Below, piece after piece: positions 49,278 to 58,454 of a stretch of 64,000 nucleotides of DNA (positions within the stretch are counted from its first letter, which is position 1; every line of letters begins with the position of its first letter). The notes under the pieces were generated by a model. The model did not search any database. It had not been told where the DNA came from and saw nothing but the letters and a program-made list of their open reading frames with translations. The position numbers were made by a program, and so were the translations under genes. The DNA is from Hyphomicrobium_A sp044507625 (lineage in GTDB: Bacteria; Pseudomonadota; Alphaproteobacteria; Rhizobiales; Hyphomicrobiaceae). The stretch spans positions 124,001 through 188,000 of the forward strand of contig JBIQJE010000003.1 of assembly GCA_044507625.1 (NCBI GenBank). The letters run 5' to 3'.

Positions 49278-50255
49278 TTATTTGGCAGGCGCTGCAGCGT
49301 CGGCGACCTGGCGTACGCCAGCCTGCTCGAGCGCTGCCTGATGCACGATGCCCTTCGCCTTCTCCAGCAGCTCCTTGCGGTGCTGCAGCAGCTCGCGCCG
49401 CTTATCCTTGTCCTTCTCGGACTTGGCCGCGGCGGCAGCATCGTTGGCCTCTTTCATCGTGCCCGTCCACGCGTTGTAGACGTCTTCCTTCACGACGCGC
49501 ACGGCGATCGGCATGAAGGCGTGATCCTTGCCGCATAGCTCCGAGCACTGGCCGTAGAACACGCCCTCGATCGTCGGCTGGAACCAGGTCGAGGTGATGC
49601 GGCCGGGAACGGCATCGACCTTCGAGCCGAAGGACGGAACGGTCCAGTTGTGGATGACGCCGTCGGGCGCGGCGGTGATGAGCACGTTCACGACCTTGTT
49701 GACCGGCACGATCACTTCGTTGTCGACGGCGAGGTTGCGCGGTGCGTCGAGGCCTTGGGAGATCAGCGCCTGACGGCTTTCATCGTCGAGCATGCGGGTC
49801 TCGAAGGAGAGGCCGAGATCCGGATAGGCATGCTCCCAGTACCACTGGTGCCCGGTCGCCTTCAGCGTGATGTCGGCCTTCGGGTAGCTGTACTGGAAAT
49901 TCAGGAGGCGGAAGGAGGGGATGGCGATGGCGACGAGAATGAGGATCGGGACAACGGTCCAGACGACCTCGAGCGTCGTGTTATGCGTGATCCGCGACGG
50001 CGTCGGGTTGGCGCGCTCGTTGAAGCGGTACATCACGTACAGCAGGAGCAGCATCACGAAGACCGTGATGGCAACGATGATGATGTTGACGAAGTCGTGG
50101 AAGCGGTGGATCTCCTCCGCGACCGGCGAGGCCGCGCCCTGAAGGCCCATCTCCCGCGGTGACGGCTGCCCCATTCCGGCCCACGCGGCCGAGGCTCCGA
50201 TCAACAGCATTGCAAATGCTGCGGCAGGCGCCGAGCAAAGCAGTCGTCTCAACAT
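49278..50255 (-). CDS. ctaC: Cytochrome c oxidase subunit II
   Basis: Takes electrons from cytochrome c at the CuA centre. The 325-residue precursor has a signal peptide (to about 26), two helices, and a periplasmic domain with CuA ligands H202, C237, E239, C241, H245 and M248 (CSELCGKDHAFM). The C-terminal tail is Lys/Glu/Ala-rich. I chose ATG 50255 with GGGAG ahead; a longer frame upstream is not signal-like. It is the first gene of the minus-strand run that leads down to 35375. Confidence 0.96.
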   Translation of the reverse strand: MLRRLLCSAPAAAFAMLLIGASAAWAGMGQPSPREMGLQGAASPVAEEIHRFHDFVNIIIVAITVFVMLLLLYVMYRFNERANPTPSRITHNTTLEVVWTVVPILILVAIAIPSFRLLNFQYSYPKADITLKATGHQWYWEHAYPDLGLSFETRMLDDESRQALISQGLDAPRNLAVDNEVIVPVNKVVNVLITAAPDGVIHNWTVPSFGSKVDAVPGRITSTWFQPTIEGVFYGQCSELCGKDHAFMPIAVRVVKEDVYNAWTGTMKEANDAAAAAKSEKDKDKRRELLQHRKELLEKAKGIVHQAALEQAGVRQVADAAAPAK

Positions 50256-50586
50256 TCGTCCGCTCCCATAGTGCTGCTCGGCTCGTTGGCCGAGACCCTC
50301 CCCACGACAGGCGCTGTTTATGATCCAGTTCGCCCGCAACTGACGCGCCGGCGACTCAGGTCGCCTGACGCAGGACGCAAGGTCCCCTCGTTCACTAAGA
50401 GCACAATCGACTTCCATGCCTCAAGTCAAGCTTAATGCGGCATTTCCACGCGTTGTGAGGCCCCAAAAAAACCTATTCGCCGCTTTGCCGTAACTGACCT
50501 ATGTCAGTCCAAATTTTGGCCCGATTCCGGGAACACCACCAAACGGCGCATGGGGCCTTCACCGGCGCAGATCTCAGGAGCACCGC
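50256..50586. other. Intergenic divergent promoter region (ctaC / ialB)
   Basis: These 331 bases separate the divergent ctaC and ialB genes and hold no credible gene. They are AT-richer than the neighbours. A TTGACT on the minus strand (50424-50429) is a possible -35 for ctaC but lacks a good -10 partner. TGACCTATGTCA near 50500 is a small palindrome. Both genes must be driven from here. Confidence 0.5.
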
Positions 50587-51153
50587 GTGCAGAACATTGT
50601 CGTGGCTGACGGCTTTCGATGCCGCAGTGCCTTGAGCCTGCCCACGCGGGCCGCGGCGCGCTTTCTGGCCGCCCTCATTGCGATCGGCGCGCTCTTCGGC
50701 GCCGTGCTTCCGGCAGCCGCCCAGGAAGGCACCGTCAAGGCGCAGCACGGCGATTGGCAGATCGTCTGCAAGGATCCCCCGCCCGGCGCGAAGAATGAGG
50801 TATGCGCCCTCGTCCAAAGCGTCACCGCCGAGGACAAGGACAACATCGGCCTCACGGTCTACTTCCAGAAATTCTCGAACGGCACCCGCGTGCTACGCGT
50901 CTTCGCGCCGCTCGGCATTCTGCTGCCGCCCGGCCTGGGCCTCAAGATCGACGACAAGGACGTCGGCCATGCGCCGTTCCTGCGCTGTCACACCTTCGCC
51001 TGTTACGCGCAGGTGGTGGTGGAGGATCCCCTCATCGAGCAGCTGAAGAACGGCAAGACCGCGATCTTCATCATCTTCCAGGCCGAGGAAGCCGGCATCG
51101 GCATTCCGATTTCGCTCTCGGGATTCAAAGAGGCCCTCACCGAGCTGAAATAG
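50587..51153 (+). CDS. Invasion-associated locus B (IalB) family protein
   Basis: A 188-residue exported protein of the IalB family. After a signal peptide (hydrophobic LAALIAIGALFGAVL, cleavage near AAAQ) comes GDWQIVCK, then paired cysteines (CALVQ, RCHTFACYAQVVV) and ISLSGFKEALTEL at the end, all family marks. IalB helps Bartonella enter red cells, but the family is widespread in free-living alphaproteobacteria and its role there is unknown. The GTG start follows AGGAG at 50576-50580. Confidence 0.88.
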   Translation: MQNIVVADGFRCRSALSLPTRAAARFLAALIAIGALFGAVLPAAAQEGTVKAQHGDWQIVCKDPPPGAKNEVCALVQSVTAEDKDNIGLTVYFQKFSNGTRVLRVFAPLGILLPPGLGLKIDDKDVGHAPFLRCHTFACYAQVVVEDPLIEQLKNGKTAIFIIFQAEEAGIGIPISLSGFKEALTELK

Positions 51154-51317
51154 CCCGCACGGGGACGCCTGCAGCCCGCCCCACCCTACTGGCGAATGAC
51201 TACGGATGACGAATGACTGCGCATGAAACGACAGTGGGCGCACGCGGCGCCCACACCAGCGGCATCGCGCGCCGCCTTCAACTCCTGGTTTAGTCGTTCA
51301 GCCGACGCGTCGCCGCG

Positions 51318-51755
51318 TCACGCAGCCTTGCGCTCGCGGTGCTGGCGCGGCGCCTCCTCGGGCACGTCGGGTTCCGGGAAAGCGATGTAGTCATGGGCCG
51401 CCCGCGCGCCTTCCGAGGCGAGCGCAGCCACGTTCGGTGCGCCCAGAGAGGTGAGCGTCCGCGACACACGCGTGGCACTCTCGACGTAATCTTCATAGGC
51501 CGAGCGCCAGAACTCCGCCTGCGCGGTGAGCAGATCCTGCGGCGTGCGGCAATAGGCGAGGCGCCCCGGCATCTGCATGTAGGCCTGGGCACGGCGGTTG
51601 AAGAACCCAAGCATTTCGATCTGCGTGCGCGCTACACCCTTGAAGAAGGGATCATACGCCTGACCGAGGACTTCAAGACCGCCGAAGTATATCTGGAACG
51701 CGGTGTGGGCCGTGGATTTTCCATCCGCATCCGCTTTCGACGCGTGAGCAACCAT
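51318..51755 (-). CDS. Phasin-family protein
   Basis: A 145-residue helical protein of the phasin type, which coats polyhydroxyalkanoate granules. YDPFFKGVARTQIEMLGFFN, RRAQAYMQMPGRL and QAEFWRSAYEDYVES match the family's amphipathic core, and the Lys/Arg tail is common. The ATG follows AGGGAGGA at good spacing. No polyhydroxyalkanoate synthase is in the window, so granule binding is assumed from the family. Confidence 0.85.
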   Translation of the reverse strand: MVAHASKADADGKSTAHTAFQIYFGGLEVLGQAYDPFFKGVARTQIEMLGFFNRRAQAYMQMPGRLAYCRTPQDLLTAQAEFWRSAYEDYVESATRVSRTLTSLGAPNVAALASEGARAAHDYIAFPEPDVPEEAPRQHRERKAA

Positions 51756-52061
51756 GTGTCGTCCTCCCTTGTGGGGCGGCCTGATTGCGGCGGGGGAGCC
51801 AGGCTGTAGGCCGTCTCCGTTGAGGGTTTGCAGCAACCCAACGAACAAAACCTTAGCAGGCAAACCCAACGGCACGTTGACACAAATCAAATTCATGCAC
51901 AGCGCGCGAATCGCTTGATCGCGCAAACGTTATTGTGTCGTTCCCGCAGCGGCAGTGGCATTGGAGCGACATCGACCCGTTGACTCGGCCGCTTCCGTCC
52001 GCCCACAGTGCTAATCTCGAGTTCGGATATTATCGTTCATCGCCTTTATTTGCGTCGGGCC
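51756..52061. other. Intergenic region between phasin and bcsS genes
   Basis: About 306 bases between divergent genes, with no credible coding sequence. TTGACA occurs at 51877-51882 on the plus strand but without a convincing -10 box at the right distance. The region is AT-richer than its surroundings, as expected for a regulatory region. I see no hairpin or operator that I would name. Confidence 0.45.
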
Positions 52062-52841
52062 ATGGTGGGGTTGCGTTTTTCGTGCGGCATCAAGGTCAGC
52101 GCGGCAGCGGTTATCGCAGCGCTCGCCGCCGGCACCCTGCCGCTTTGCTCCGAGGCGATGGCCGAGGAGCCCGCCGCAGAACCCTATGTGCCGGGATGGC
52201 GCGAGGTATGGGGCGGCGCCGATGTGTCGAGCCATGCCTGGCTGATCTACTCCGGCATCACCGTCGCCCCCTATGGCAACGTCTATGAGGACGGCCTGCG
52301 CCTGCGTGTGACCGGCGGCTATGGCGGCTACGTCTATGCCGGCGAACGGCGCACCCAGCAGCAGCTCTTCAACGCGCGCACCTCCTATGCCGAAGCGCTC
52401 GTCGGCTATCAGAAGCGGCTTGGGCCGATTACCGCCAAGGGCTTCCTCGGCATCTCCGCCATCGAGCACGAGATCGAACCTTTCGATCCGGAAAATCCCG
52501 TGCAGGGCCAGAAAATCGGCCCCAAGCTCGCCGCCGAGCTGTGGATCAACATGGGCGAGCAGGCCTGGGGGCAGGTCGACGTTTCATGGACATCCGCGCA
52601 CAACACCGCGAGCGCCCGCGCGCGTGCCGGGTACCGTATCTGGGGCGACGCCTCTATCGGTCTCGAAGGCGCCATCTACGCGAACGACCTCGGCGAGGAC
52701 GTGCGGGCCGGCCTCTTCACCCGCTACGCATGGCAGGGCGGCGAGTTCTCGATCGCCTCCGGCTTTGCCGGCCGCTTCCTCGATGAAGCGGACGCGCTCC
52801 GCGACCCCTACACCACCGCCACCCTGCTCCTTCAGTTCTAG
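52062..52841 (+). CDS. bcsS: Cellulose biosynthesis protein BcsS-like
   Basis: A 259-residue exported protein with a signal peptide (cleavage near AMAEEP) and a beta-rich domain with many Gly/Tyr/Trp repeats (GADVSSHAWLIYSGITVAPYG, LRVTGGYGGYVYAG), ending in a phenylalanine (TLLLQF), as outer-membrane barrels do. This agrees with the BcsS family found with cellulose genes in alphaproteobacteria. No bcsA or bcsB is in the window, so it is an orphan here. ATG 52062 starts the signal; an upstream GTG would add 18 residues. Confidence 0.75.
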   Translation: MVGLRFSCGIKVSAAAVIAALAAGTLPLCSEAMAEEPAAEPYVPGWREVWGGADVSSHAWLIYSGITVAPYGNVYEDGLRLRVTGGYGGYVYAGERRTQQQLFNARTSYAEALVGYQKRLGPITAKGFLGISAIEHEIEPFDPENPVQGQKIGPKLAAELWINMGEQAWGQVDVSWTSAHNTASARARAGYRIWGDASIGLEGAIYANDLGEDVRAGLFTRYAWQGGEFSIASGFAGRFLDEADALRDPYTTATLLLQF

Positions 52842-53090
52842 AGAGCGCGCGGGATCCCTGACCTGACCTTCGCTCCACCGGGGGAAGCCGCAGGGCGGAT
52901 GCTGGCTGTGGCCTGCAGGACATTTCCCCAACAAGATCAACACCTAACAATTCCAGCCACATCGGTACGGGCATCGCAACGAAGCCCCGGCACGTCCCTT
53001 AGAGGCGCGGAGGGAGAACCCGCACGTCACCCATTCGCCCCGCCATCAACGCGCCACGAAGCCATGCAAACAAAACGGTTGTTCGCTTTA

Positions 53091-53113
53091 GGGCGTCCCA
53101 CTACAAGACGCCC
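53091..53113. promoter_or_regulatory. Inverted repeat upstream of tetR (possible operator)
   Basis: GGGCGTC (53091-53097) and GACGCCC (53107-53113) flank nine bases, 30 bases before the tetR start. This is where a TetR-type autorepressor would bind. The rest of the 301-base gap after bcsS shows no gene. Confidence 0.4.
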
Positions 53114-53142
53114 GTTCACAGTTTCATAAGTGTCCGGCCCCG

Positions 53143-53811
53143 ATGCCAAAGCTCAAGCCAGCTACCCAGCGCGCGCGGCGCGAGCACATCCTCGACGCCG
53201 CGGAAGTGTGCTTTGCACGCGGCGGGTTCCATCGCACGACCATGCAGGACATCTGCCGCGAGGCCGCCATCAGCCCCGGCGCGCTCTACGTCTATTTCAA
53301 CTCGAAGGAAGATCTGATCGCCGGTCTCGTCGAGCGCGACCGCGCCGAGTTTGCCGAGCGCTTCGCCGAAGTCTCCGCCTCGGGTGATTTCATGCGCGCG
53401 CTGTCCGAGCTCGGACAACACTATTTCGAGGAGGATCCGCCGCACAGGCGCGTCCTTTGCCTCGAGATCGGCCTTGAATCGACGCGCAACCCGCGGGTCG
53501 GCGAGATCTATCGCTCGGTCGACCGCTACGTGCACGAAAGCTTCGAAGCGCTCTTCACGCGCCTGGCCGCCGAGGGGCGCATCGCGCCCGATCTCGATAT
53601 CCCGACCGTCACCAACCTCTTCTCGTTGATTGGCGATGGAATTTTCACGCGGCGCGCAGTCGATCCCGACTTCGACGCCGAGACGATCATTCCGGCAGCG
53701 CTCGCGCTGATCGGCAAGCTGCTCAACGTCCGGACGGACGAGCAAACGAATGCGCCGGCCGCCACGGACGCGGCCCATGGAATCGGCACGGGGGAGAAGA
53801 AGCGTCGATGA
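53143..53811 (+). CDS. TetR-family transcriptional regulator
   Basis: A 222-residue regulator with an N-terminal TetR helix-turn-helix (AAEVCFARGGFHRTTMQDIC, AISPGALYVYFNSKEDLI, about 18-60) and a ligand-binding C-terminal domain of the AcrR type. It probably represses the efflux genes that follow; its stop overlaps the adaptor start in ATGA. The inducing ligand is unknown. Confidence 0.92.
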   Translation: MPKLKPATQRARREHILDAAEVCFARGGFHRTTMQDICREAAISPGALYVYFNSKEDLIAGLVERDRAEFAERFAEVSASGDFMRALSELGQHYFEEDPPHRRVLCLEIGLESTRNPRVGEIYRSVDRYVHESFEALFTRLAAEGRIAPDLDIPTVTNLFSLIGDGIFTRRAVDPDFDAETIIPAALALIGKLLNVRTDEQTNAPAATDAAHGIGTGEKKRR

Positions 53812-55058
53812 AGCGATTTCTTCTGGTTCTGCTCCTGCTCGGGATCCTGGGCGGGGGCGCGGTGCTCCTTGCCCCGCTCCTCGCCCCGCAGGTCGCGCCG
53901 TACCTCGCTGCGCTCGCCGATTGGCATGCCGGCCGCAAGGCGCCTGGCAAGGCGCACGAGGTCGCTTCGACGCCACCCCCCGCGGTCACGGTCGCGAAGA
54001 CCCAGCTCGCGGACTTCGTCGAGCTCGTCACCGTGTCGGGCTCCCTCGTGCCACGCGATGAAATCCTCGTCGCGCCCGAGGTGGAAGGCTTCCGCGTGCT
54101 GGAGCTTTTCGTCGACGAAGGCGACCGGGTGAAGCGGGGCGACGTCCTCGCCGTGCTCGTGCAGGAATCCCTCGACGCCCAGCTGGCACAGAACGCCGCT
54201 GCAGTGGCGCGCGCGGAGGCGGCGATTGCGCAAACGCGCAGCCAGATTGCCGAGGCGACGGCCCGCCGGGCCGAGGCGGAGGCGAACTTCGAGCGCGCAA
54301 AGCCGCTGAAGAACTCCGGCTACCTTTCCGGCTCCACCTATGATCAGCGCGAAGCCGCGGCCAAGAGCACCGCCGCGCAGCTGAAAGCCGCCGAGGAAGG
54401 GCTGCGCCTCGCCGAAGCCGAGAAGATGCAGGTGGAAGCCCAGCGGCGCGAGTTGCAGTGGCGGCGCACGAATACCAAGGTTACCGCGCCGGCCGATGGC
54501 CTCATCAGCCGCCGCACTGCGCGCATCGGCGGCATGGCCTCGGGCGTCGGCGAGCCGATGTTCCGCATCATCGCCCGCGGCGAGATCGAACTTGATGCGG
54601 AAGTGATCGAGACGGAGCTCGGGAAGATCGCCATCGGTCAGAAGGCGCGCATCGATGTCGCCGGCGTCGGCCCCGTCGAAGGCACTGTGCGCCTCGTTTC
54701 GCCCGAGGTCGACAAACAAACCCGCCTCGGCCGCGTCCGCGTATTCCTCGGCGATGATGCGCGCCTGCGCATCGGATCGTTCGGCCGCGGCACCATATCG
54801 ACCGCGACCAGCCGAGGCCTCGCCATCCCTTCGTCCGCTGCCATCTTCGATGCCACCGGCGTGTACGTGCAGGTTGTCCACGACGGGCAGGTGCAGCGCC
54901 GGGATATCGAGACCGGCTTGATCGCCGGCGGCCTCGTGGAGGTGCGCAAGGGTCTCGCAGATGGCGACATCGTCGTCGCGCGCGCCGGCACATTCCTGCG
55001 CAGCGGCGATCAGGTCCGCGCGGTGCTGCCCGATTCCAAGATCAGCGAGGCGAAGTAG
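53808..55058 (+). CDS. RND efflux periplasmic adaptor
   Basis: Membrane-fusion subunit of 416 residues that links the RND pump to an outer-membrane channel. It has an N-terminal anchor (LVLLLLGILGGGAVLLAPL), biotinyl-lipoyl halves (VSGSLVPRDEILVAPEVEGF and TNTKVTAPADGLISRRT), an alpha-helical hairpin (about 125-215) and a C-terminal beta domain. There is no lipobox. The pump gene starts at the next base after the stop codon. No outer-membrane channel gene is present. Confidence 0.93.
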   Translation: MKRFLLVLLLLGILGGGAVLLAPLLAPQVAPYLAALADWHAGRKAPGKAHEVASTPPPAVTVAKTQLADFVELVTVSGSLVPRDEILVAPEVEGFRVLELFVDEGDRVKRGDVLAVLVQESLDAQLAQNAAAVARAEAAIAQTRSQIAEATARRAEAEANFERAKPLKNSGYLSGSTYDQREAAAKSTAAQLKAAEEGLRLAEAEKMQVEAQRRELQWRRTNTKVTAPADGLISRRTARIGGMASGVGEPMFRIIARGEIELDAEVIETELGKIAIGQKARIDVAGVGPVEGTVRLVSPEVDKQTRLGRVRVFLGDDARLRIGSFGRGTISTATSRGLAIPSSAAIFDATGVYVQVVHDGQVQRRDIETGLIAGGLVEVRKGLADGDIVVARAGTFLRSGDQVRAVLPDSKISEAK

Positions 55059-58000
55059 ATGCGCCTCAACATATCGGCATGGTCGATCCGCCGCCCCGTG
55101 CCGGCAATCGTGCTGTTCTCGGTGCTGACGCTGCTCGGCCTCATCAGCTTCATGACGATGCCGGTGACGCGCTTCCCGAACATCGACATCCCGCTGATAT
55201 CGATCACGGTCGTACAGTCCGGCGCCGCGCCCGCCGAGCTGGAAAGCCAGGTCACGCGCGAGGTCGAGGACGCCGTCGCCAATATTCCCGGCGTCAAGCA
55301 CATCATGTCGACCGTCACCGATGGCTCATCGTCGACGATCATCGAGTTCCGGCTCGAGGTGAACCAGGACCGCGCTCTCAACGATGTGAAGGACGCGATC
55401 GACAAGATCCGCCTCGACCTCCCGCGCGACATCAACGAGCCGATCGTGCAGCGCATCGATGTCGAAGGGCAGTCGATCCTCACCTTCGCGGCATCCTCCC
55501 CCGGCATGACGCTGGAGCAGCTTTCCTGGCACGTCGACGACGTCATCACCCGCGAGCTGCAGGGCCTGAAGGGCGTCGGCCGCGTCGAACGCATCGGCGG
55601 CGTCAAGCGCGAGATCCGTATTCTCCTCGACCCCGACCGGCTGCTCGCCTTCGGCATCACCGCAGCCGAGGTCAACAACCAGGTGCGCGCGACGAACGTC
55701 GATCTGGGCGGTGGCCGCGGCGAGGTCGGCGGCCAGGAGCAGGCGATCCGCACGCTGGCCGGCGCGCGCCAGGTCGAAGATCTCGCCAACACGCAGATCG
55801 TGCTTCCGGGCGGGCGCCAGGTGCGCCTTTCCGACCTCGGCCGCGTTATCGATGACGCAAGCGAGCAGCGGTCCTTCGCGCGCCTTAACGGCGAGTCCGT
55901 CGTCTCCTTCGGCGTATTCCGCTCCAAAGGCTCGAGCGAGCTTTCGGTTTCCGACGTCGTCATCGCGAAGCTCGACGAGCTGCAAAAGCGCAACCCCGAC
56001 ATCCGCCTCACCAAGATCGACGACGCGGTGGACTACACCCGCGGCAACTATAAGTCCGCGATGGAGACGCTGATCGAAGGCGCGGTTCTGGCCGTGCTCG
56101 TCGTGCTCGTCTTCCTGCGCAACATGCGCGCAACCCTCATAGCGGCAGTGGCGCTTCCTCTCTCCGCCATCCCGACGTTCTGGGCGATGGCGATGATGGG
56201 ATTTTCGCTCAATCTCGTCAGCCTGCTCGGCATCACGCTCGTCACCGGCATCCTCGTCGACGATGCGATCGTCGAGATCGAAAACATCGTGCGCCACATG
56301 CGCACCGGAAAATCGCCCTACCGCGCCGCCGTCGAGGCGGCCGACGAGATCGGCCTCGCGGTCATCGCCATCTCGCTCACCATCGTCGCGATCTTCTCGC
56401 CCGTGTCCTTCATGGGCGGCATCGCCGGACAGTATTTCCGCCAGTTCGGGCTCACCGTCGCAGTCGCGGTGCTCATCTCGCTGCTGGTTGCTCGTCTCAT
56501 CACGCCGATGATGGCGGCCTATCTGATGCGCCCCGTGCGCCCGGAGCACGAAGGCGACGGGCTCATCATGCGCGCCTACGTCGGCTTCCTGCGCGCGACG
56601 CTGCGCGTGCGCTACCTGACGCTCATCGCCGGCCTCGCGATGTTCGCCGGCTCGATCTACGCCACGACGCTTCTGCCCACCGGCTTCATGCCCGACGAGG
56701 ACACCTCGCGCGTCGTCGTCTCCGTGGAGCTGCCGCCCGGAGCGACCCTGGAGGACACGCGTATCACCACCGACCGCATGGTCACCCTGCTCCACACCAT
56801 CCCCGAGGTGCGCAGCGTCTTCGTGCTCGGCGGCTCGACGCCCACGGGCGGCCTCGAGGTGCGCAAGGCATCCCTGTTCGTCCACCTCGTGCCCAAGACG
56901 GAGCGCGAGCTGCCGCAGAAAACACTGAAAACGATCATCTCCACCAAGCTTGCCTCGGTGCCGGATGCACGCGCGTGGTATGTCAACGAGCGCGGCGAGC
57001 GTGAGCTTTCGTTCTCGATGCTGGCGCACGATGGCGAGGTGCTCGCCGACGCGGTGCGCAAGCTCGAAGGCGCGCTGCGCCAGGTGCCCGGCTTCACCAA
57101 CGTCGCCGCCGATGCGGCCGTCGACCGGCCGGAGCTGCGCGTGGTGCCGAAGTTCGACGTCGCCGCCCGGCTCGGCGTTGCACCGAGCCGGATTGCCGAG
57201 ACGATCCGCGTCGCCACCATCGGCGACATCGACGCCAACCTCGCCAAATTCAACGCCGGCGACCGCCTCGTTCCGATCCGCGTGCAGATCGAGGAAGACG
57301 CGCGCGCCGACATGCAGCGGCTCAAGAACCTGCGCGTCACCAATTTGAACGGCAAAGCCATCCCGATGGCCGCCATCGCCGACATCGACTTCGGACGCGG
57401 GCCAAGTTCCATCAACCGCTACGACCGCCAGCGCCGCGCCGTCATCGGCGTCGACCTGGAAAGCCGTTACGCGATGTCGGATGCGCGCGAGACGTTCCTC
57501 AAGGTCGTCGAGAAAGAGAAGCTGCCGGCGGGCGTGCGCCTCCAGGCGTCCGGCGATGCCGAGGTGCAGGACGAGGTCGCGACCGGCTTCATGACCGCGA
57601 TGGGCACGGGTCTCATGATCGTCTTCGGCGTGCTGGTGCTGCTGTTCGGCAGCGTCGCGCAGCCGATCACCATTTTGCTGTCGTTGCCACTGTCGTTCGG
57701 CGGCGTGGTCCTGGCGCTGCTCGCCACCAACAACTCCGTCAGCATGCCGGTCTACATCGGTCTCCTCATGCTGATGGGCATCGTGACCAAGAACGCGATC
57801 ATGCTCGTCGATTTCGCGGTCGAGGAGGTCGCCCAAGGCGTCCCGCGCTTCGACGCGGTCATTGATGCCGGACGCAAGCGCGCCCGCCCCATCGTCATGA
57901 CCACGCTGGCCATGGTCGCCGGTATGGTGCCGAGCGCGCTGGCCCTCGGTGACGGCGGTGAGTTCCGCGCCCCGATGGCGATCGCGGTGATCGGCGGACT

Positions 58001-58187
58001 GCTCGTCTCGACGGTTCTGTCGCTCGTGTTCGTGCCGTCGTTCTTCACGGTGATGGACGATATCGGCCGCGCGGTTTGGTGGATCTTCGGCCGCTTCATC
58101 GGCCCCACGGATGAGCCGCCGGAGTACACCGCGGCGCTGGAAGCCGAGCGGCAAGCGAGAGCAGCGCACAGAGCCCCCGCCGAATAG
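55059..58187 (+). CDS. RND multidrug efflux permease
   Basis: Proton-driven inner-membrane pump of the HAE1 (AcrB-like) class, 1042 residues, twelve helices and two large periplasmic loops. The proton relay in helix 4 is seen at TGILVDDAIVEIENIVRHM (two Asp), and the duplicated fold is clear, with MGIVTKNAIMLVDFAVEE in the second half. The motif at the N-terminus (WSIRRPVPAIVLFSVLTLLG) is typical. Substrates cannot be predicted. Confidence 0.95.
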   Translation: MRLNISAWSIRRPVPAIVLFSVLTLLGLISFMTMPVTRFPNIDIPLISITVVQSGAAPAELESQVTREVEDAVANIPGVKHIMSTVTDGSSSTIIEFRLEVNQDRALNDVKDAIDKIRLDLPRDINEPIVQRIDVEGQSILTFAASSPGMTLEQLSWHVDDVITRELQGLKGVGRVERIGGVKREIRILLDPDRLLAFGITAAEVNNQVRATNVDLGGGRGEVGGQEQAIRTLAGARQVEDLANTQIVLPGGRQVRLSDLGRVIDDASEQRSFARLNGESVVSFGVFRSKGSSELSVSDVVIAKLDELQKRNPDIRLTKIDDAVDYTRGNYKSAMETLIEGAVLAVLVVLVFLRNMRATLIAAVALPLSAIPTFWAMAMMGFSLNLVSLLGITLVTGILVDDAIVEIENIVRHMRTGKSPYRAAVEAADEIGLAVIAISLTIVAIFSPVSFMGGIAGQYFRQFGLTVAVAVLISLLVARLITPMMAAYLMRPVRPEHEGDGLIMRAYVGFLRATLRVRYLTLIAGLAMFAGSIYATTLLPTGFMPDEDTSRVVVSVELPPGATLEDTRITTDRMVTLLHTIPEVRSVFVLGGSTPTGGLEVRKASLFVHLVPKTERELPQKTLKTIISTKLASVPDARAWYVNERGERELSFSMLAHDGEVLADAVRKLEGALRQVPGFTNVAADAAVDRPELRVVPKFDVAARLGVAPSRIAETIRVATIGDIDANLAKFNAGDRLVPIRVQIEEDARADMQRLKNLRVTNLNGKAIPMAAIADIDFGRGPSSINRYDRQRRAVIGVDLESRYAMSDARETFLKVVEKEKLPAGVRLQASGDAEVQDEVATGFMTAMGTGLMIVFGVLVLLFGSVAQPITILLSLPLSFGGVVLALLATNNSVSMPVYIGLLMLMGIVTKNAIMLVDFAVEEVAQGVPRFDAVIDAGRKRARPIVMTTLAMVAGMVPSALALGDGGEFRAPMAIAVIGGLLVSTVLSLVFVPSFFTVMDDIGRAVWWIFGRFIGPTDEPPEYTAALEAERQARAAHRAPAE

Positions 58188-58390
58188 CCGGAGCATTCGG
58201 GCGTAACCCTCTGCGCTCCTCCACGTTTACCCACGCGCTTGGCGCAGATTGCTTCCGGAGGTTCCGCTTGGCGAAGCCTAACGGAGACCCGGATCCTAGC
58301 TGGCCTCGTATGATCGCGCCGCCCAGCACGAGACCGCCCGGCGAGGAGTGCGAGCGCGCTTCACGCTGCTGAATGAAGATAAAGCTGCAT

Positions 58391-58425
58391 GGAAAAAAGG
58401 GCGCGCCGTTCCCGGCGCGCCCTTC
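58391..58425 (-). terminator. Rho-independent terminator of the DevCAB operon
   Basis: On the minus strand GGGCGCGCC, a short loop and GGCGCGCCC are followed by TTTTTTCC. The stem arms are 58414-58424 and 58397-58407. It lies 30 bases past the end of the minus-strand adaptor gene and may also stop plus-strand reading from the RND operon. Confidence 0.88.
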
Positions 58426-58454
58426 TCGAATTGCAATCTATGCGGCTCGCCCGC

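Noticed and set aside
55326..58196. A 956-codon open frame antisense to the RND pump
   Set aside because: Its His/Arg/Asp/Glu-rich composition is the mirror of a high-GC gene, and the plus-strand pump has full family motifs.
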